NCBI GenBank assembly: GCA_050049805.1
Contig: JASFVN010000046.1
Location: forward strand, 1 to 21,376
Source: JABDNZ01 sp050049805
Lineage (GTDB): Bacteria; Gemmatimonadota; Gemmatimonadetes; Longimicrobiales; Gaopeijiaceae
Direction of reading: 5' to 3'
DNA: 21,376 nucleotides
Below the pieces are notes generated by a model. That model had not been told where the DNA came from. It worked only from the letters and a program-made list of their open reading frames with translations, and did not search any database. The translations under genes were made by a program, and so were the position numbers. Below, piece after piece: positions 8,070 through 16,297 of the stretch (positions within the stretch are counted from its first letter, which is position 1; every line of letters starts with the position of its first letter).

Positions 8070-9421
8070 GCTTCGGTGGGATCCGGGCTCCATTGGGCGA
8101 AAACGAGGTCCACACCCACCCGGAACACCCCGATGAACGTATGCGGGGCCGCACCTATGCCATCCCCTTCGCCCGCGTCTGGGAGGCCGTGGTCCAGCTG
8201 GCCGGAGGTGGCCTTCGGGGGTGGACCACCGTGACGGCGGATGAAGACCTGGGAATTCTCACGGCCGAATGCTCCGGCCTGTTGCCACGGTTGGTGGACG
8301 ACGTCGAGATCCGGATGTCCCTGGATGAGAACGCACTGACCCGGATCGACATGTCGTCGAGGGCCCGGAAAGGGAGAGGGGATCTGGGCAGAAACGCCCG
8401 GAGGGTAAGGAAGTTCTTCAGGGCCCTGGACCGACGAATCGAAGCCGGGCCCGGGAAGATCCTGGACCCGACTCTGTCCATCATCGGCGCAGGTCTCTTT
8501 CTGGCAGCTTTCCTCGTCGGATGCGGTCCCTCGGAGGAGCCGCCACTCGAAGCCCAGGGACCCGAACCCGACTCCCTTGAAACCAGCCGAAACTTCCAGG
8601 GGCGCAGCTACGAAAGGCATATTGTATTCCTCACCTTCCAGGGTGACAGCACTCTGATCGTCCCCTGGTTTTTTTCCGCGCGGACACGCCCCAATGGGGT
8701 GGATCGGGAGGTCCGAGGATGGCTGGCCCGGAGCGACACGTGGGATGCCTTTCTCTCGGATCAATGGGAGGCGCCGCCGAATTCCGCGCCCTGGCGCATC
8801 CTGCCCCACGGACCGGTGAGGTTGGTAGTGGGAGAAGAGGATGCGGTGGAGGCCGTCATCTTCCAGGAGGGCGGGCGAAATCTCGAAGTGAGACCAGGAG
8901 AGCTTCTGGTGGAATGGTCCGGCCAACGGGCCCAGACCTTTCGGGTCCAGGAAGGCACAATCGTCCTTTCCGATCAGACGGTGCAGGGGCATGTCCTGGA
9001 CATGAGCCGAGCATGGGAGGCTTCGGACCCGCCTCCGGGCGATTGGGGGATACTCCTTTCGGGAGATTCCCTGCAGGTGGTTCTGGAGGATCTCGAGGGA
9101 GGCCTTGGGGGGGAAGGTGGATCCTATTCCCTCAGGGCTCGAGTCAACTTCCTCACGCGGGAATGGAGGGATGTGAGGTTGAATTGGTCGGAGATCAGAG
9201 CCTATGAGCCCGCAAGGCGGGATATCCCCACAAGTTGGAATCTCGAGACGGAAGGCGGGGATTTGAGCGGGAATCTGACCGCCGTAGCTCCTCATTTCGA
9301 AGTCGGAGAGGGAGAAGGCCCAATGCTTCCGGTCCAGGCGCTGTTCGAAGTGGTCGGGACCCTTACCTTTGGCGGCGGAGACTATCCCGTCAGAGGCCTC
9401 ATACGTCACTCACAGGGCTGA
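8066..9421 (+). CDS. DUF1499 domain fused through a membrane segment to an exported domain
   Basis: 451 residues. The TTG start at 8066 overlaps the previous stop (TTGA) and follows GGAGGAAGG, a strong Shine-Dalgarno with 4-5 nt spacing. Residues about 28-125 match DUF1499 (FARVWEAVVQL, DLGILTAECSGLLPRLVDDVEI, ARKGRGDLGRNARRV). A very basic stretch (RRVRKFFRALDRR) then leads to a hydrophobic segment at about 137-152 ending in LVGC (Cys153), which looks like an internal lipoprotein signal. The following 300 residues are beta-rich, with many Trp and acidic residues and repeated GDSLxV-like strands. I do not recognise this part; a lipocalin-like/AttH-type barrel is only a guess. No ATG, GTG or TTG in this frame lies close before the hydrophobic segment, so the protein is probably one chain with a cytoplasmic DUF1499 and an exported C-terminus, or the product of a recent gene fusion. 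Confidence 0.85.
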   Translation: MSFGGIRAPLGENEVHTHPEHPDERMRGRTYAIPFARVWEAVVQLAGGGLRGWTTVTADEDLGILTAECSGLLPRLVDDVEIRMSLDENALTRIDMSSRARKGRGDLGRNARRVRKFFRALDRRIEAGPGKILDPTLSIIGAGLFLAAFLVGCGPSEEPPLEAQGPEPDSLETSRNFQGRSYERHIVFLTFQGDSTLIVPWFFSARTRPNGVDREVRGWLARSDTWDAFLSDQWEAPPNSAPWRILPHGPVRLVVGEEDAVEAVIFQEGGRNLEVRPGELLVEWSGQRAQTFRVQEGTIVLSDQTVQGHVLDMSRAWEASDPPPGDWGILLSGDSLQVVLEDLEGGLGGEGGSYSLRARVNFLTREWRDVRLNWSEIRAYEPARRDIPTSWNLETEGGDLSGNLTAVAPHFEVGEGEGPMLPVQALFEVVGTLTFGGGDYPVRGLIRHSQG

Positions 9422-9423
9422 CC

Positions 9424-10992
9424 GTGTCCGAACAATTCCTTCAAGCTGTTCTCACTGTGGTCTTCGGCGCCCTGGCTGGAGGCCTCACAAACACCGTCGC
9501 AGTGTGGATGTTGTTCCATCCCTATGAGCCCCCCCGGCTTTTCGGCCGCCCCTTTACCCTTTTTCAGGGTGCGATTCCCAAAAACCAAGCCCGCCTCGCC
9601 GCAGCCGTGGGACGAACGGTTGGCGATCGGCTGCTCACGGAAGAGGACCTGACCCAGACCTTCGCCGACGTGGAGTTCAGGGGAGCCTTCGACGACCGCC
9701 TGGCCCACTTCCTCGAGTCCGTCCTGGAGAAGGAGCGTGGCTCCGTTCGGGAGATGCTCCCGCCCCATGTCATGGATGAGTTGGAGGCCATTCTGGATGA
9801 CGCCGTGGGTTTGGGGATGGAGAGATTCTACGATCACCTGGCCTCGGACGTCTTCGAGGAGTTCATGGAGGAAAAAGCCAGGACCCTCCTGGAGGCCGTG
9901 GCCGACGAGCCCGTCGCCGGCCTTCTGACTCCCGCCCGGGAAGCCGCACTGGCGGAGACGGTAGAGGGTTGGCTGGAAGGAGCCGTGGGGAGCGAGGGCT
10001 TTGAGGGAACCGTTGAGGATTATGTCGAACGGGCAACCCAGAACCTCCTCGAACCGGGGAGAACCTTTGAAGAGGTGCTCCCCCTCGGTCTGGTGGGAAC
10101 GGTGGAAAAGGCCATTTCCTCCTACCTCCCCCTCGCCCTGAAACGCCTGGGCCGACTCCTTGAGGACCAGGAAGCCAGGAACCGGTTCGAGCGAACTCTC
10201 CATGAGCTCTTCCACCGGTTCCTGCGGGACCTCGACTTTTTCCAGAGGGTCGTGGCACGCCTCATCGTGACGGAGGACACCCTCAACCGGGTCCTGGACA
10301 CCATCGAGCAGGAAGGGGCCGAGCGTCTGTCGGGGATGCTCAGGGAACAGGCTATTCAGGATGCCATGGCCCGGGGAGTGAACGATGCCATCGTGGACTT
10401 TCTCCGCAAGCCGGTGAACTCGGTCCTGGGCGACCCCGATGACCCCACGGTAAAAGAAGCCCAAGCCACCCTGACCGGATGGGCGGTGGGGGTCGCCAGA
10501 GATCCCGCCACCCGAAGGTTCCTGGTAGAGAAATTGGAGGGCGCCCTGGACAGGGCCGGCACCCGAACCTGGGGTGAAGTCCTGGAGAAGGTGCCACCCG
10601 AGACGCTGGCCCGATGGCTGGTCTCCGCTGCCCGCAGCGAGGTCGCTCACAACCTCTTCCGTCGCTGGGCTGAGAAAATGGCCGATACACTACTGGATCG
10701 GCCCATCGGGAAGCCGGCGGACTGGCTACCTCCCGAGGCCCCGAAGCGAATCGAGGCAGCCATTGGAGATCCCCTGTGGGGATGGCTTCAGACGCAGGTC
10801 CCCGATGTCGTGCACCGCATCAATGTGGCCGGAAGAGTGGAGGACAAGGTCCTGAACTTCCCCACCGCCAAGATGGAAGAGATCGTCAAGCGGGTGACAG
10901 ATCGGGAGATGAAGCTCATCGTCCGGCTCGGGTACGTGCTGGGAGCCTTCGTCGGCAGTATCCTTGTCGTCATGAATTGGATCTGGGGGTAG
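9424..10992 (+). CDS. DUF445 family membrane protein
   Basis: 522 residues from a GTG at 9424, 2 nt after the previous stop and preceded by AGGG at 7 nt. The frame is open upstream to 9235, but that part overlaps the DUF1499 gene and is Arg/Ser-rich, as expected of out-of-frame translation. The N-terminal transmembrane helix and family signature are clear: VVFGALAGGLTNTVAVWMLF, then RLFGRPFTLFQGAIPKNQ. A long, charged, helical middle region (about 55-490) follows, with repeated leucine- and glutamate-rich amphipathic helices. A C-terminal transmembrane helix (GYVLGAFVGSILVVMNWIW) closes it. This two-helix layout around a large soluble domain is typical of DUF445/YheB-like proteins, whose molecular role is not established. 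Coupling to DUF1499 and SIMPL genes suggests an envelope function. Confidence 0.93.
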   Translation: MSEQFLQAVLTVVFGALAGGLTNTVAVWMLFHPYEPPRLFGRPFTLFQGAIPKNQARLAAAVGRTVGDRLLTEEDLTQTFADVEFRGAFDDRLAHFLESVLEKERGSVREMLPPHVMDELEAILDDAVGLGMERFYDHLASDVFEEFMEEKARTLLEAVADEPVAGLLTPAREAALAETVEGWLEGAVGSEGFEGTVEDYVERATQNLLEPGRTFEEVLPLGLVGTVEKAISSYLPLALKRLGRLLEDQEARNRFERTLHELFHRFLRDLDFFQRVVARLIVTEDTLNRVLDTIEQEGAERLSGMLREQAIQDAMARGVNDAIVDFLRKPVNSVLGDPDDPTVKEAQATLTGWAVGVARDPATRRFLVEKLEGALDRAGTRTWGEVLEKVPPETLARWLVSAARSEVAHNLFRRWAEKMADTLLDRPIGKPADWLPPEAPKRIEAAIGDPLWGWLQTQVPDVVHRINVAGRVEDKVLNFPTAKMEEIVKRVTDREMKLIVRLGYVLGAFVGSILVVMNWIWG

Positions 10993-11016
10993 GTGGTCGG
11001 GGGCCGGGGCCGGTCA

Positions 11017-11032
11017 GGGAGCGCCGGCTCCC
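11017..11032 (+). terminator. GC-rich hairpin after the DUF445 gene
   Basis: GGGAGC-GCCG-GCTCCC is a perfect 6-bp stem with a tetraloop, 25 nt past the DUF445 stop. No U tract follows (CCCCTGCGC), so it is not a classical intrinsic terminator. It could pause transcription or protect a 3' end before the separately spaced M14 gene. Confidence 0.35.
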
Positions 11033-11142
11033 CCCTGCGCTTAGCACACTACGTGAATCGTTCGGGAAACGACCCCGGTCCCCTTCTTCAAACTCTCTCA
11101 ACGCTGAACCGCCCAACTTCTTTCTATCTAAGGGTTTTGACC

Positions 11143-12669
11143 ATGCCTAGACGCTTCAGCCTCCTCCTTCGATCCCTCCTCACAGCATTCGTCCTGGGCT
11201 CATTGGCCTTCCTCACCGGCTGTTCCCAGGAACCGATTCTTACCCCCCTGGAGTCGGTGGAGGGTGATGTCCTCACTTCTCACCAGGACATGATGGACTT
11301 CCTGGCCGAGCTCCGTGCCCGGAACGGCGCTTTCACCATGGATACCATCGGAACTTCTGGTGAAGGGAGACCCCTTGTGGCATTGCATTTTGGTGGGGAA
11401 TCCGGCGGAGAGGAGAAGCTGAAGGTCCTGATCTATGCCCAGCAACACGGGAACGAGCCGTCGGGAAAAGAGGCGGCCATCGCCCTGGCTCGGGACATTT
11501 CCACCGGAGTTTTCGACAGCTTCCTAGAGACCGTGGACTTCTACCTCGTTCCACAGGTCAATCCCGATGGATCAGAAATGGAACAGCGGCGGAATGCCGC
11601 CGACTTCGACCTGAACCGGGACCACCTGACCCTGTCGACGCCTGAAGTGGCCGCCCTCCATGACCTCTACAACCGGATTCTCCCCAACGTCACGCTGGAT
11701 GTCCACGAGTACGGTTTCGCTGGTTCCAGCTGGGTGGGCGCTGGGTTCTATAAGGACTTCGGTCAGCAGATCGGGGGGATGTCCAACGCAAACATGTCCC
11801 TGGCCCTCCGTGAGTACGCATGGGATAGGGTGATCCCATCCATGAAAGAGGTCCTGGAGCCCAAAGAGGTCCAGCTGCGTCGATACCTGGTGACGGATGG
11901 TCCTGACGCCCGATTCCGCTTCAGCACCACAGCGCTGAACGATGGACGCAACAGCATGGGGATCTACCACTCCCTCTCCTTCCTCATCGAGGGGAGAAAC
12001 GGCCTCACAGTGGAATCGGAGATCCGGGAGCGGACTCGGCAGCAGCTGGAAACCATCAAGGCCTTTCTCGGCTTCTTCGGTGCCAACGCTGACGAAGTAA
12101 GGGGCCTGGTGGAGAGGGAACGGGCCGCCCTTACCGGCGAGTACCTCCAGAGCGACGTGGCCCTGGTCATGGATTACGTCCCGGATCCGGCCCGCCCCAC
12201 CGTCACCGTGGGGGTCATCGACATCGAGACCGGAGAGAAGAGGGACCTCGTGATCGAGGCCTTCCACCCCACGGTGGAGGCTACCCTCCGGGTCACCCGG
12301 CCGGCGGGATACCTGGTGCCGGCAGACCTGACCGACGTTCTTGAAGTCCTCCATCGACACGGAATCCAGGTCGAGAGGTCCGACGGGCAGACTCCGGCGA
12401 CCCTGGAAACCTACCGGATCGAGGCCGTCACACCTGGCCAGAAAGAAGACAAGGACTATCTCCAGGTGGAGGTCTCGGTGAGCCGGGAGAATGCCACCCT
12501 CCCCGAGGGTGAGGTCGTCGTCTGGTGCGATCAGCTGGCGACGAACCTCATCGCCTCTCTCCTGGAGCCCCAGTCCCAGTGGGGTCTGGCACCCCTGCCT
12601 GAGTTCGTCGACATGCTGACCGTGGGGGAAGAGTATCCCATCAAGAGAATTCTGGAGATCCAGAACTGA
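11143..12669 (+). CDS. M14 zinc carboxypeptidase-like lipoprotein
   Basis: 508 residues from the ATG at 11143, with AAGGG 8 nt upstream. The frame is open to 10993, but translation from 11143 opens straight into a lipoprotein signal (RRFSLLLRSLLTAFVLGSLA, lipobox LTGC with Cys27). The M14 fold follows, with zinc ligands His102 and Glu105 in QQHGNEPSG and His188 in LDVHEYGF, substrate-binding residues around DFDLNRDHLTLSTPE (about 154-168), and the catalytic Glu283 in FLIEGRNGL. Residues about 320-508 form an extra C-terminal region with strand-rich segments (VTVGVIDIETGEKRD, VEATLRVTRPAGYLVPADL), as found in many periplasmic M14 proteins. It probably trims C-terminal residues from peptides or peptidoglycan-like substrates in the periplasm; the exact substrate is unknown. 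It sits about 150 nt after DUF445, far enough for its own promoter. Confidence 0.93.
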   Translation: MPRRFSLLLRSLLTAFVLGSLAFLTGCSQEPILTPLESVEGDVLTSHQDMMDFLAELRARNGAFTMDTIGTSGEGRPLVALHFGGESGGEEKLKVLIYAQQHGNEPSGKEAAIALARDISTGVFDSFLETVDFYLVPQVNPDGSEMEQRRNAADFDLNRDHLTLSTPEVAALHDLYNRILPNVTLDVHEYGFAGSSWVGAGFYKDFGQQIGGMSNANMSLALREYAWDRVIPSMKEVLEPKEVQLRRYLVTDGPDARFRFSTTALNDGRNSMGIYHSLSFLIEGRNGLTVESEIRERTRQQLETIKAFLGFFGANADEVRGLVERERAALTGEYLQSDVALVMDYVPDPARPTVTVGVIDIETGEKRDLVIEAFHPTVEATLRVTRPAGYLVPADLTDVLEVLHRHGIQVERSDGQTPATLETYRIEAVTPGQKEDKDYLQVEVSVSRENATLPEGEVVVWCDQLATNLIASLLEPQSQWGLAPLPEFVDMLTVGEEYPIKRILEIQN

Positions 12670-12672
12670 CCC

Positions 12673-12693
12673 CCGGAGGGGGATGCCCCTCGG
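12673..12693. terminator. Hairpin between convergent M14 and small-protein genes
   Basis: Just after the M14 stop, GAGGGG-GATG-CCCCTC forms a 6-bp stem that can extend by two C-G pairs across a one-base bulge. It lies in the short convergent gap, where transcription must end from both sides. No U run follows on the plus strand, so the terminator call is tentative. Confidence 0.4.
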
Positions 12694-12755
12694 AACGATT
12701 CACACTCGTGTGCTAAGTGAGGAGGGGTACGCCGCCCGGGAGACCCCACGATACC

Positions 12756-13019
12756 TTATTTCTTCTTTGAATCCGGCACGGAGAGGTTGAAGCGGCGCCT
12801 GGCAGTGCCACGGCTCCGGCGCCTGACGTGGGAGGAACGCTCCTGCGTGTTTCGAAGCCAACCCAGGGGCGTGAAGTGCCTCTTGGCCTTCTTGCTGTAT
12901 CCACCCTCGGTCATGGCTTTGTCGATCTCCTCCATATCGGGCCTGTACCGGCCCGCTGAACCGAAGTAGAGACCGAGTCCGAGGGCGATCAACCCGCCAA
13001 GGATCTTCAAGAACAACAC
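12756..13019 (-). CDS. Small membrane protein with basic tail, unrecognised
   Basis: 87 residues from a GTG at 13019, with AAGGA about 6 nt upstream. Residues about 2-24 form one transmembrane helix (FLKILGGLIALGLGLYFGSAG). A short charged segment follows (RPDMEEIDKAMTEGGYSKKAKRHF), and the C-terminus is very basic, with RRRSRG, ARRRF and a closing KKK. The start lies 9 nt downstream of the 49-codon gene's stop, so it looks like the last gene of the long minus-strand operon. I do not recognise a family. The basic tail could bind membrane phospholipid or nucleic acid; that is only inference from charge. Confidence 0.62.
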   Translation of the reverse strand: MLFLKILGGLIALGLGLYFGSAGRYRPDMEEIDKAMTEGGYSKKAKRHFTPLGWLRNTQERSSHVRRRSRGTARRRFNLSVPDSKKK

Positions 13020-13028
13020 GGGGATTCC

Positions 13029-13178
13029 TTAGGCTTTCTGAAAGGTTTCCAGGACCATCATGCCGAGGCCCACCATGAGAATGATGGCAACGGCGTTGGT
13101 CCCCACCGCGACCATCCCCACCACTGTCCAGAAGACTGCATGGGTGAAAAGGTATCCACCGGGCACCAGATCTCTCAT
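13029..13178 (-). CDS. 49-residue hydrophobic small protein, unrecognised
   Basis: An ATG at 13178 opens a 49-codon frame ending in TAA at 13029. It is preceded by AGAGG about 5 nt upstream and sits between the TerB-like gene and the 87-residue gene on the same strand. After MRDLVPGGYLFTHAVF it is almost entirely hydrophobic: WTVVGMVAVGTNAVAIILMV, then GLGMMVLETFQKA, consistent with one long or two short membrane helices. No family is recognised. The good ribosome-binding site, the tight spacing (33 nt after the TerB-like stop, 9 nt before the next start) and membrane character argue for a real gene over chance. Confidence 0.6.
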   Translation of the reverse strand: MRDLVPGGYLFTHAVFWTVVGMVAVGTNAVAIILMVGLGMMVLETFQKA

Positions 13179-13212
13179 TGAATCCTCTGATCTTCCAATG
13201 GTTCGAGTCTCG

Positions 13213-13704
13213 TCAACCGGGATCCGTGGGGGACACCGAGTCGTCGGATTGATGTTCTTCTACCCGTTTCCTTGCTTCCGCCAAATACCCCGGTTCGAGC
13301 CGAAGGAGCCCGGATATCTTCCGCATGAGGTAGTCTTCGCGGCTGGCCAATTCTCCATCGGAATAGACCAAACCCCACATGGCCTCTGCCAGAACCATCT
13401 TCTGACCAAGAGAGTAATGCTCCGCCACAAGGTTGGTGAAGGTCCAGAGGTCCACGGCCTGGGCCCGCTGTTCCTCGGCCAGGGCGATGAGCTCTGCTGC
13501 CTGCTCCTCATCCAATCCGAACTGGCGCCTGACTGCAGCCGACAGGTGGTCCCTCTCGTCCTCCGTGAACTCGTCATCGGCGTAGGCGAGCTCCAGAAGG
13601 AGGGCGCAGGCAGCCAGCCTGAGGTCAGCCGGGAGCGTTTCATCCCCCTTCGACTCGGGTTCTGCCATGTTGGCAAGGAAGAACTGTCTGATGGATTCCA
13701 TCAT
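13213..13704 (-). CDS. TerB-like (tellurite-resistance B family) protein
   Basis: 163 residues from the ATG at 13704, which is preceded by GGAGGAGAG. A start at 13800 (195 residues), itself preceded by AGGTGAG and 13 nt after the permease stop, is also possible. I prefer 13704 because the conserved part begins with MESIRQFF. The all-helical TerB/DjlA-like fold is shown by RLAACALLLELAYADDEFTEDE (about 28-50), GLDEEQAAEL, AEAMWGLVYSDGELASREDYL (about 104-124) and GLLRLEPG. The two acidic motifs, ADDEFTEDE and SDGELASRE, match the family's metal-binding repeats. TerB-like proteins act in metal or envelope stress, but many stand alone with no known role, as here. It follows the ABC permease in the operon. 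Confidence 0.85.
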   Translation of the reverse strand: MMESIRQFFLANMAEPESKGDETLPADLRLAACALLLELAYADDEFTEDERDHLSAAVRRQFGLDEEQAAELIALAEEQRAQAVDLWTFTNLVAEHYSLGQKMVLAEAMWGLVYSDGELASREDYLMRKISGLLRLEPGYLAEARKRVEEHQSDDSVSPTDPG

Positions 13705-13813
13705 GATCGGCTCTCCTCCATAGCTATGCCGATCCAATAGATTCTGTTCGGTCTTCTTGGCCCCGTTCGACCCCCTCGAGGCCAACAAACCCTGAAACAT
13801 CTTCTCACCTGCA

Positions 13814-15520
13814 TCATTGGAAGTCCAGGGCTCCCACCCTCTTCATCCCCACCCTGATGGGTATCACGATCGCTCCAGCCGAGAGAACCGTGGCCCCCGC
13901 GATCCCCAATACGACCGGAAGGGTCAGGAAGTTGCGAATGGGCTCACCCCGGAGGTTCCCCGACAGATAGGCGTAGACCGGCCAAGCTTCCAGGAGAATG
14001 ACGCCGACCAGATATCCCACGGCAGCCATCATGAAGAGAAGGCCACCGAAGGAGGTGGGAATTTCGGCGACATTGTCCGAGTCGTAGTTCGGAAAGACGG
14101 CGCCGAACCCGGGGGCCAGGGCGGAAAGAGAAAGGGTGGCCACCGCCATCGTTCCGGTGGAGAGAGCGAACATCAGAGGAGAGACGTCGAGAATCCAATT
14201 CGTGGCGACAATCAGAGGGATCGCCACCAGCAAGAGGGGGAGGGTGCCGACCCAGTATTTCGACCAGAACAGAGCTCGCGTGTCCAAGGGGGACGACCGA
14301 AGCAGCCACAGCATTCGGCCCTCGAGAGACATGGAGGGAAAGACGAAGCGGGCCGCTATGGCGGCAACCACGAACCCCGCCAACCCGAGGTTCAAGAAAG
14401 AGACGACGTTGATCAAGAAGAAGGACACCTGCTCTCCGGTGTAGAGCGGCAGGACCTTCACATTGTAGACGTAGACCACCACAAGGACGCCGAGAAGGAG
14501 GAGTTGGGACCATTGGGTGGAGTCCCTGAAAAAGACCCGGACCTCCTTGGCCACCAGAACCCGAGTTCGTGAGGGAAGCCAGCGCAATGCCGCCTCTACC
14601 CATCTTGACCGGGATCGGTGCTCCCGCCGGGTTGCCCCTTCCTGAGCCCGGCTGTAGCCCGTCTTGAAGAGCCGGAGGTGGAGGCAGGCTCCCAGGACCA
14701 CGAAAGCAGCGGCCGTTGAAGAAAGGAGCAAAGCGGGGAAAGGGTCGAAAACCCCACTCAGATACGACATGAGGGACTCGCTGGCCCACTCATTCGGCAA
14801 CCACACGGAAGAGGGCGTACGGAGAACCGCCAAGAAATCCACCAGGTCCCTGAACTCTTCCGGCCGGACCAGGCGTTCGGGTCGAAGAAACCGGAACACG
14901 GCCACGATCCCGGCTGCACCGAAGAGGCCGACAAGCGCCAGCAGGTCTCGTGTTCTCCGAGCTGGAAAGACATTCACCAGAATCAGCGTCACACCGACTC
15001 CAACCACGGCCGGGAGAATCAAAAAGGGCACCGTCACCAGACCGGCCAGGGCATAGAACCCCACGTCGGCTCGGTAGGCGATCCCATAGGCCAGGAAGAG
15101 AGGCGCGGCCAGAAGCCCCACCATCCAGGAGGAATTCACGATGGTCTCCACCAATCTAGCGCTGTAAAGGCTGAGCATATCCGTCGGGGAGGCCACCAAT
15201 AGTTCCAGATCCTGGGAAAGGAAGAAAGTTGAGAGGGAGGTGATGACGTTGGAGAGAAGGAGGATTCCCATGAAGGTCAGGAGCGCCAGGCCCAGCAGCT
15301 TCCCGGCCAGGAGGTCCCCAACCCCCTGCGTGTTCCGGAAGTAGAGGAGCATTCTCCAGATAACACTGAAGATCAACGACCAGAAGACCAGTCCGACGAA
15401 TCCTAGAACGAGGGTTTTGAAAACCCGACCCTGGTCGGTTCGGATCCTTGCCAGCTTCGTGTTCAGCTTCGGCCTGAGGAGCCCGAGGGCCCCCATCCCT
15501 CGGAAAGAGGCGTCTGCCAT
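13814..15520 (-). CDS. ABC exporter permease (ABC-2-like, about 12 TM helices)
   Basis: 568 residues from the ATG at 15520, which shares a base with the ATPase stop (TGATG); an overlapping TTG at 15523 is the other option. AGGTGA lies about 7 nt upstream. I count about 12 hydrophobic segments, for example KTLVLGFVGLVFWSLIFSVI, LGLALLTFMGILLLSNVI, LLALVGLFGAAGIVAVFRFL, SQLLLLGVLVVVYVYNV and VVLGIAGATVLSAGAIVIPI. A hydrophilic loop near the middle (RREHRSRSRWVEAALRWLP) joins two six-helix halves. The SQDLELLVASPTDMLSLYSAR segment and the second-half pattern resemble the putative ABC exporter permease family. It pairs with the ATPase upstream to form an exporter; the cargo is unknown. Confidence 0.9.
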   Translation of the reverse strand: MADASFRGMGALGLLRPKLNTKLARIRTDQGRVFKTLVLGFVGLVFWSLIFSVIWRMLLYFRNTQGVGDLLAGKLLGLALLTFMGILLLSNVITSLSTFFLSQDLELLVASPTDMLSLYSARLVETIVNSSWMVGLLAAPLFLAYGIAYRADVGFYALAGLVTVPFLILPAVVGVGVTLILVNVFPARRTRDLLALVGLFGAAGIVAVFRFLRPERLVRPEEFRDLVDFLAVLRTPSSVWLPNEWASESLMSYLSGVFDPFPALLLSSTAAAFVVLGACLHLRLFKTGYSRAQEGATRREHRSRSRWVEAALRWLPSRTRVLVAKEVRVFFRDSTQWSQLLLLGVLVVVYVYNVKVLPLYTGEQVSFFLINVVSFLNLGLAGFVVAAIAARFVFPSMSLEGRMLWLLRSSPLDTRALFWSKYWVGTLPLLLVAIPLIVATNWILDVSPLMFALSTGTMAVATLSLSALAPGFGAVFPNYDSDNVAEIPTSFGGLLFMMAAVGYLVGVILLEAWPVYAYLSGNLRGEPIRNFLTLPVVLGIAGATVLSAGAIVIPIRVGMKRVGALDFQ

Positions 15521-16287
15521 CAACCGTCACCTGACCTCAGGCTCGCCACCATCTCATTCACCTCGTCCCCCCCGGTCACCTTCAGGAAGATCTCCTCCAA
15601 TCCGGCCCGTCCGGCTCGAGCCTGTACCCGGAGCTCCTCCATCGTGCCCCGGGCAATGACACTTCCCTCGTGGATGATCGCCAGAAGGTCACAGAGGACC
15701 TCGACCACCTCCAGAGTGTGGGAAGAAAGAAAGACTGTTCCCCCGTTGGAGACGTATGCACGAAGGAGGTCCTTGAGGATGCGGGCCGCCTTCGGGTCGA
15801 GACCGACCATGGGCTCGTCCACCACGATCAATTCCGGCTGGTGAATAAGGGCGGAGCTGATGAGGAGTTTCTGGCGCATCCCATGGGAGTAGCTCTCAAC
15901 CAGCTCATTCTGCCACTGGGAAAGGTTGAACAACTCCATGAAGCGCAGAGCCCTGGCCTCCGACTCCGCCCCATCCCTCCCCCAGAGGCCCGAGACGAAC
16001 CTCAAGAACTCGGATCCGGTGAGCTTCTCGTAAAGGTAGGGGCGATCCGGTATGTATCCGATACGGGCCTTGGCGCTCCTGGGATCGAGGGCCAAATCGT
16101 CGCCTCCGATGAGAATGCGCCCTGCCGTTGGACGCAGAACACCTGCGATCATTCGAATTGTGGTGGTCTTCCCCGCTCCGTTTGGGCCCAGGAATCCGAA
16201 GATCCTCCCACGGGGCACCATAAGGTCCAATGTCTTCACCGCCGTGAACCTCCCGTACCTCTTGGTCACGGCATGAAGATCCAGCAT
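15520..16287 (-). CDS. ABC transporter ATP-binding protein
   Basis: 255 residues from the ATG at 16287, where the domain begins (MLDLHAVTKRYG). A start at 16353 adds 22 residues (MRNLTGPLSEDLTPARGGGD) that do not look like ABC sequence. All core motifs are present: Walker A GPNGAGKTT, a signature motif SYSHGMRQKL in which the usual SGG is replaced, Walker B LIVVDEP followed by MVGLD, and the H-loop SSHTLE. The Q-loop reads GYIPDRPYLYEKLTG, with Asp where Gln is usual, as in the ABC-2 subgroup typified by YIPDxPxLYxxLTG. The stop overlaps the permease start, so both are made together. The start region carries a G10 tract and a minicistron. Confidence 0.96.
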   Translation of the reverse strand: MLDLHAVTKRYGRFTAVKTLDLMVPRGRIFGFLGPNGAGKTTTIRMIAGVLRPTAGRILIGGDDLALDPRSAKARIGYIPDRPYLYEKLTGSEFLRFVSGLWGRDGAESEARALRFMELFNLSQWQNELVESYSHGMRQKLLISSALIHQPELIVVDEPMVGLDPKAARILKDLLRAYVSNGGTVFLSSHTLEVVEVLCDLLAIIHEGSVIARGTMEELRVQARAGRAGLEEIFLKVTGGDEVNEMVASLRSGDG

Positions 16288-16297
16288 GGGTCCGTCT

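Noticed and set aside
8012..9409. 465-codon open frame on the minus strand
   Set aside because: It lies opposite the SIMPL and DUF1499 genes, has no domain or plausible start signal, and the opposite strand has family matches and a strong ribosome-binding site.
9406..10650. 414-codon open frame on the minus strand
   Set aside because: It mirrors the DUF445 gene, and its composition is that expected of the complement of leucine- and glutamate-rich helices.
11058..11072. TCGTT-CGGGA-AACGA inverted repeat upstream of the M14 gene
   Set aside because: A 5-bp stem in isolation is within chance, and no promoter element is visible around it.
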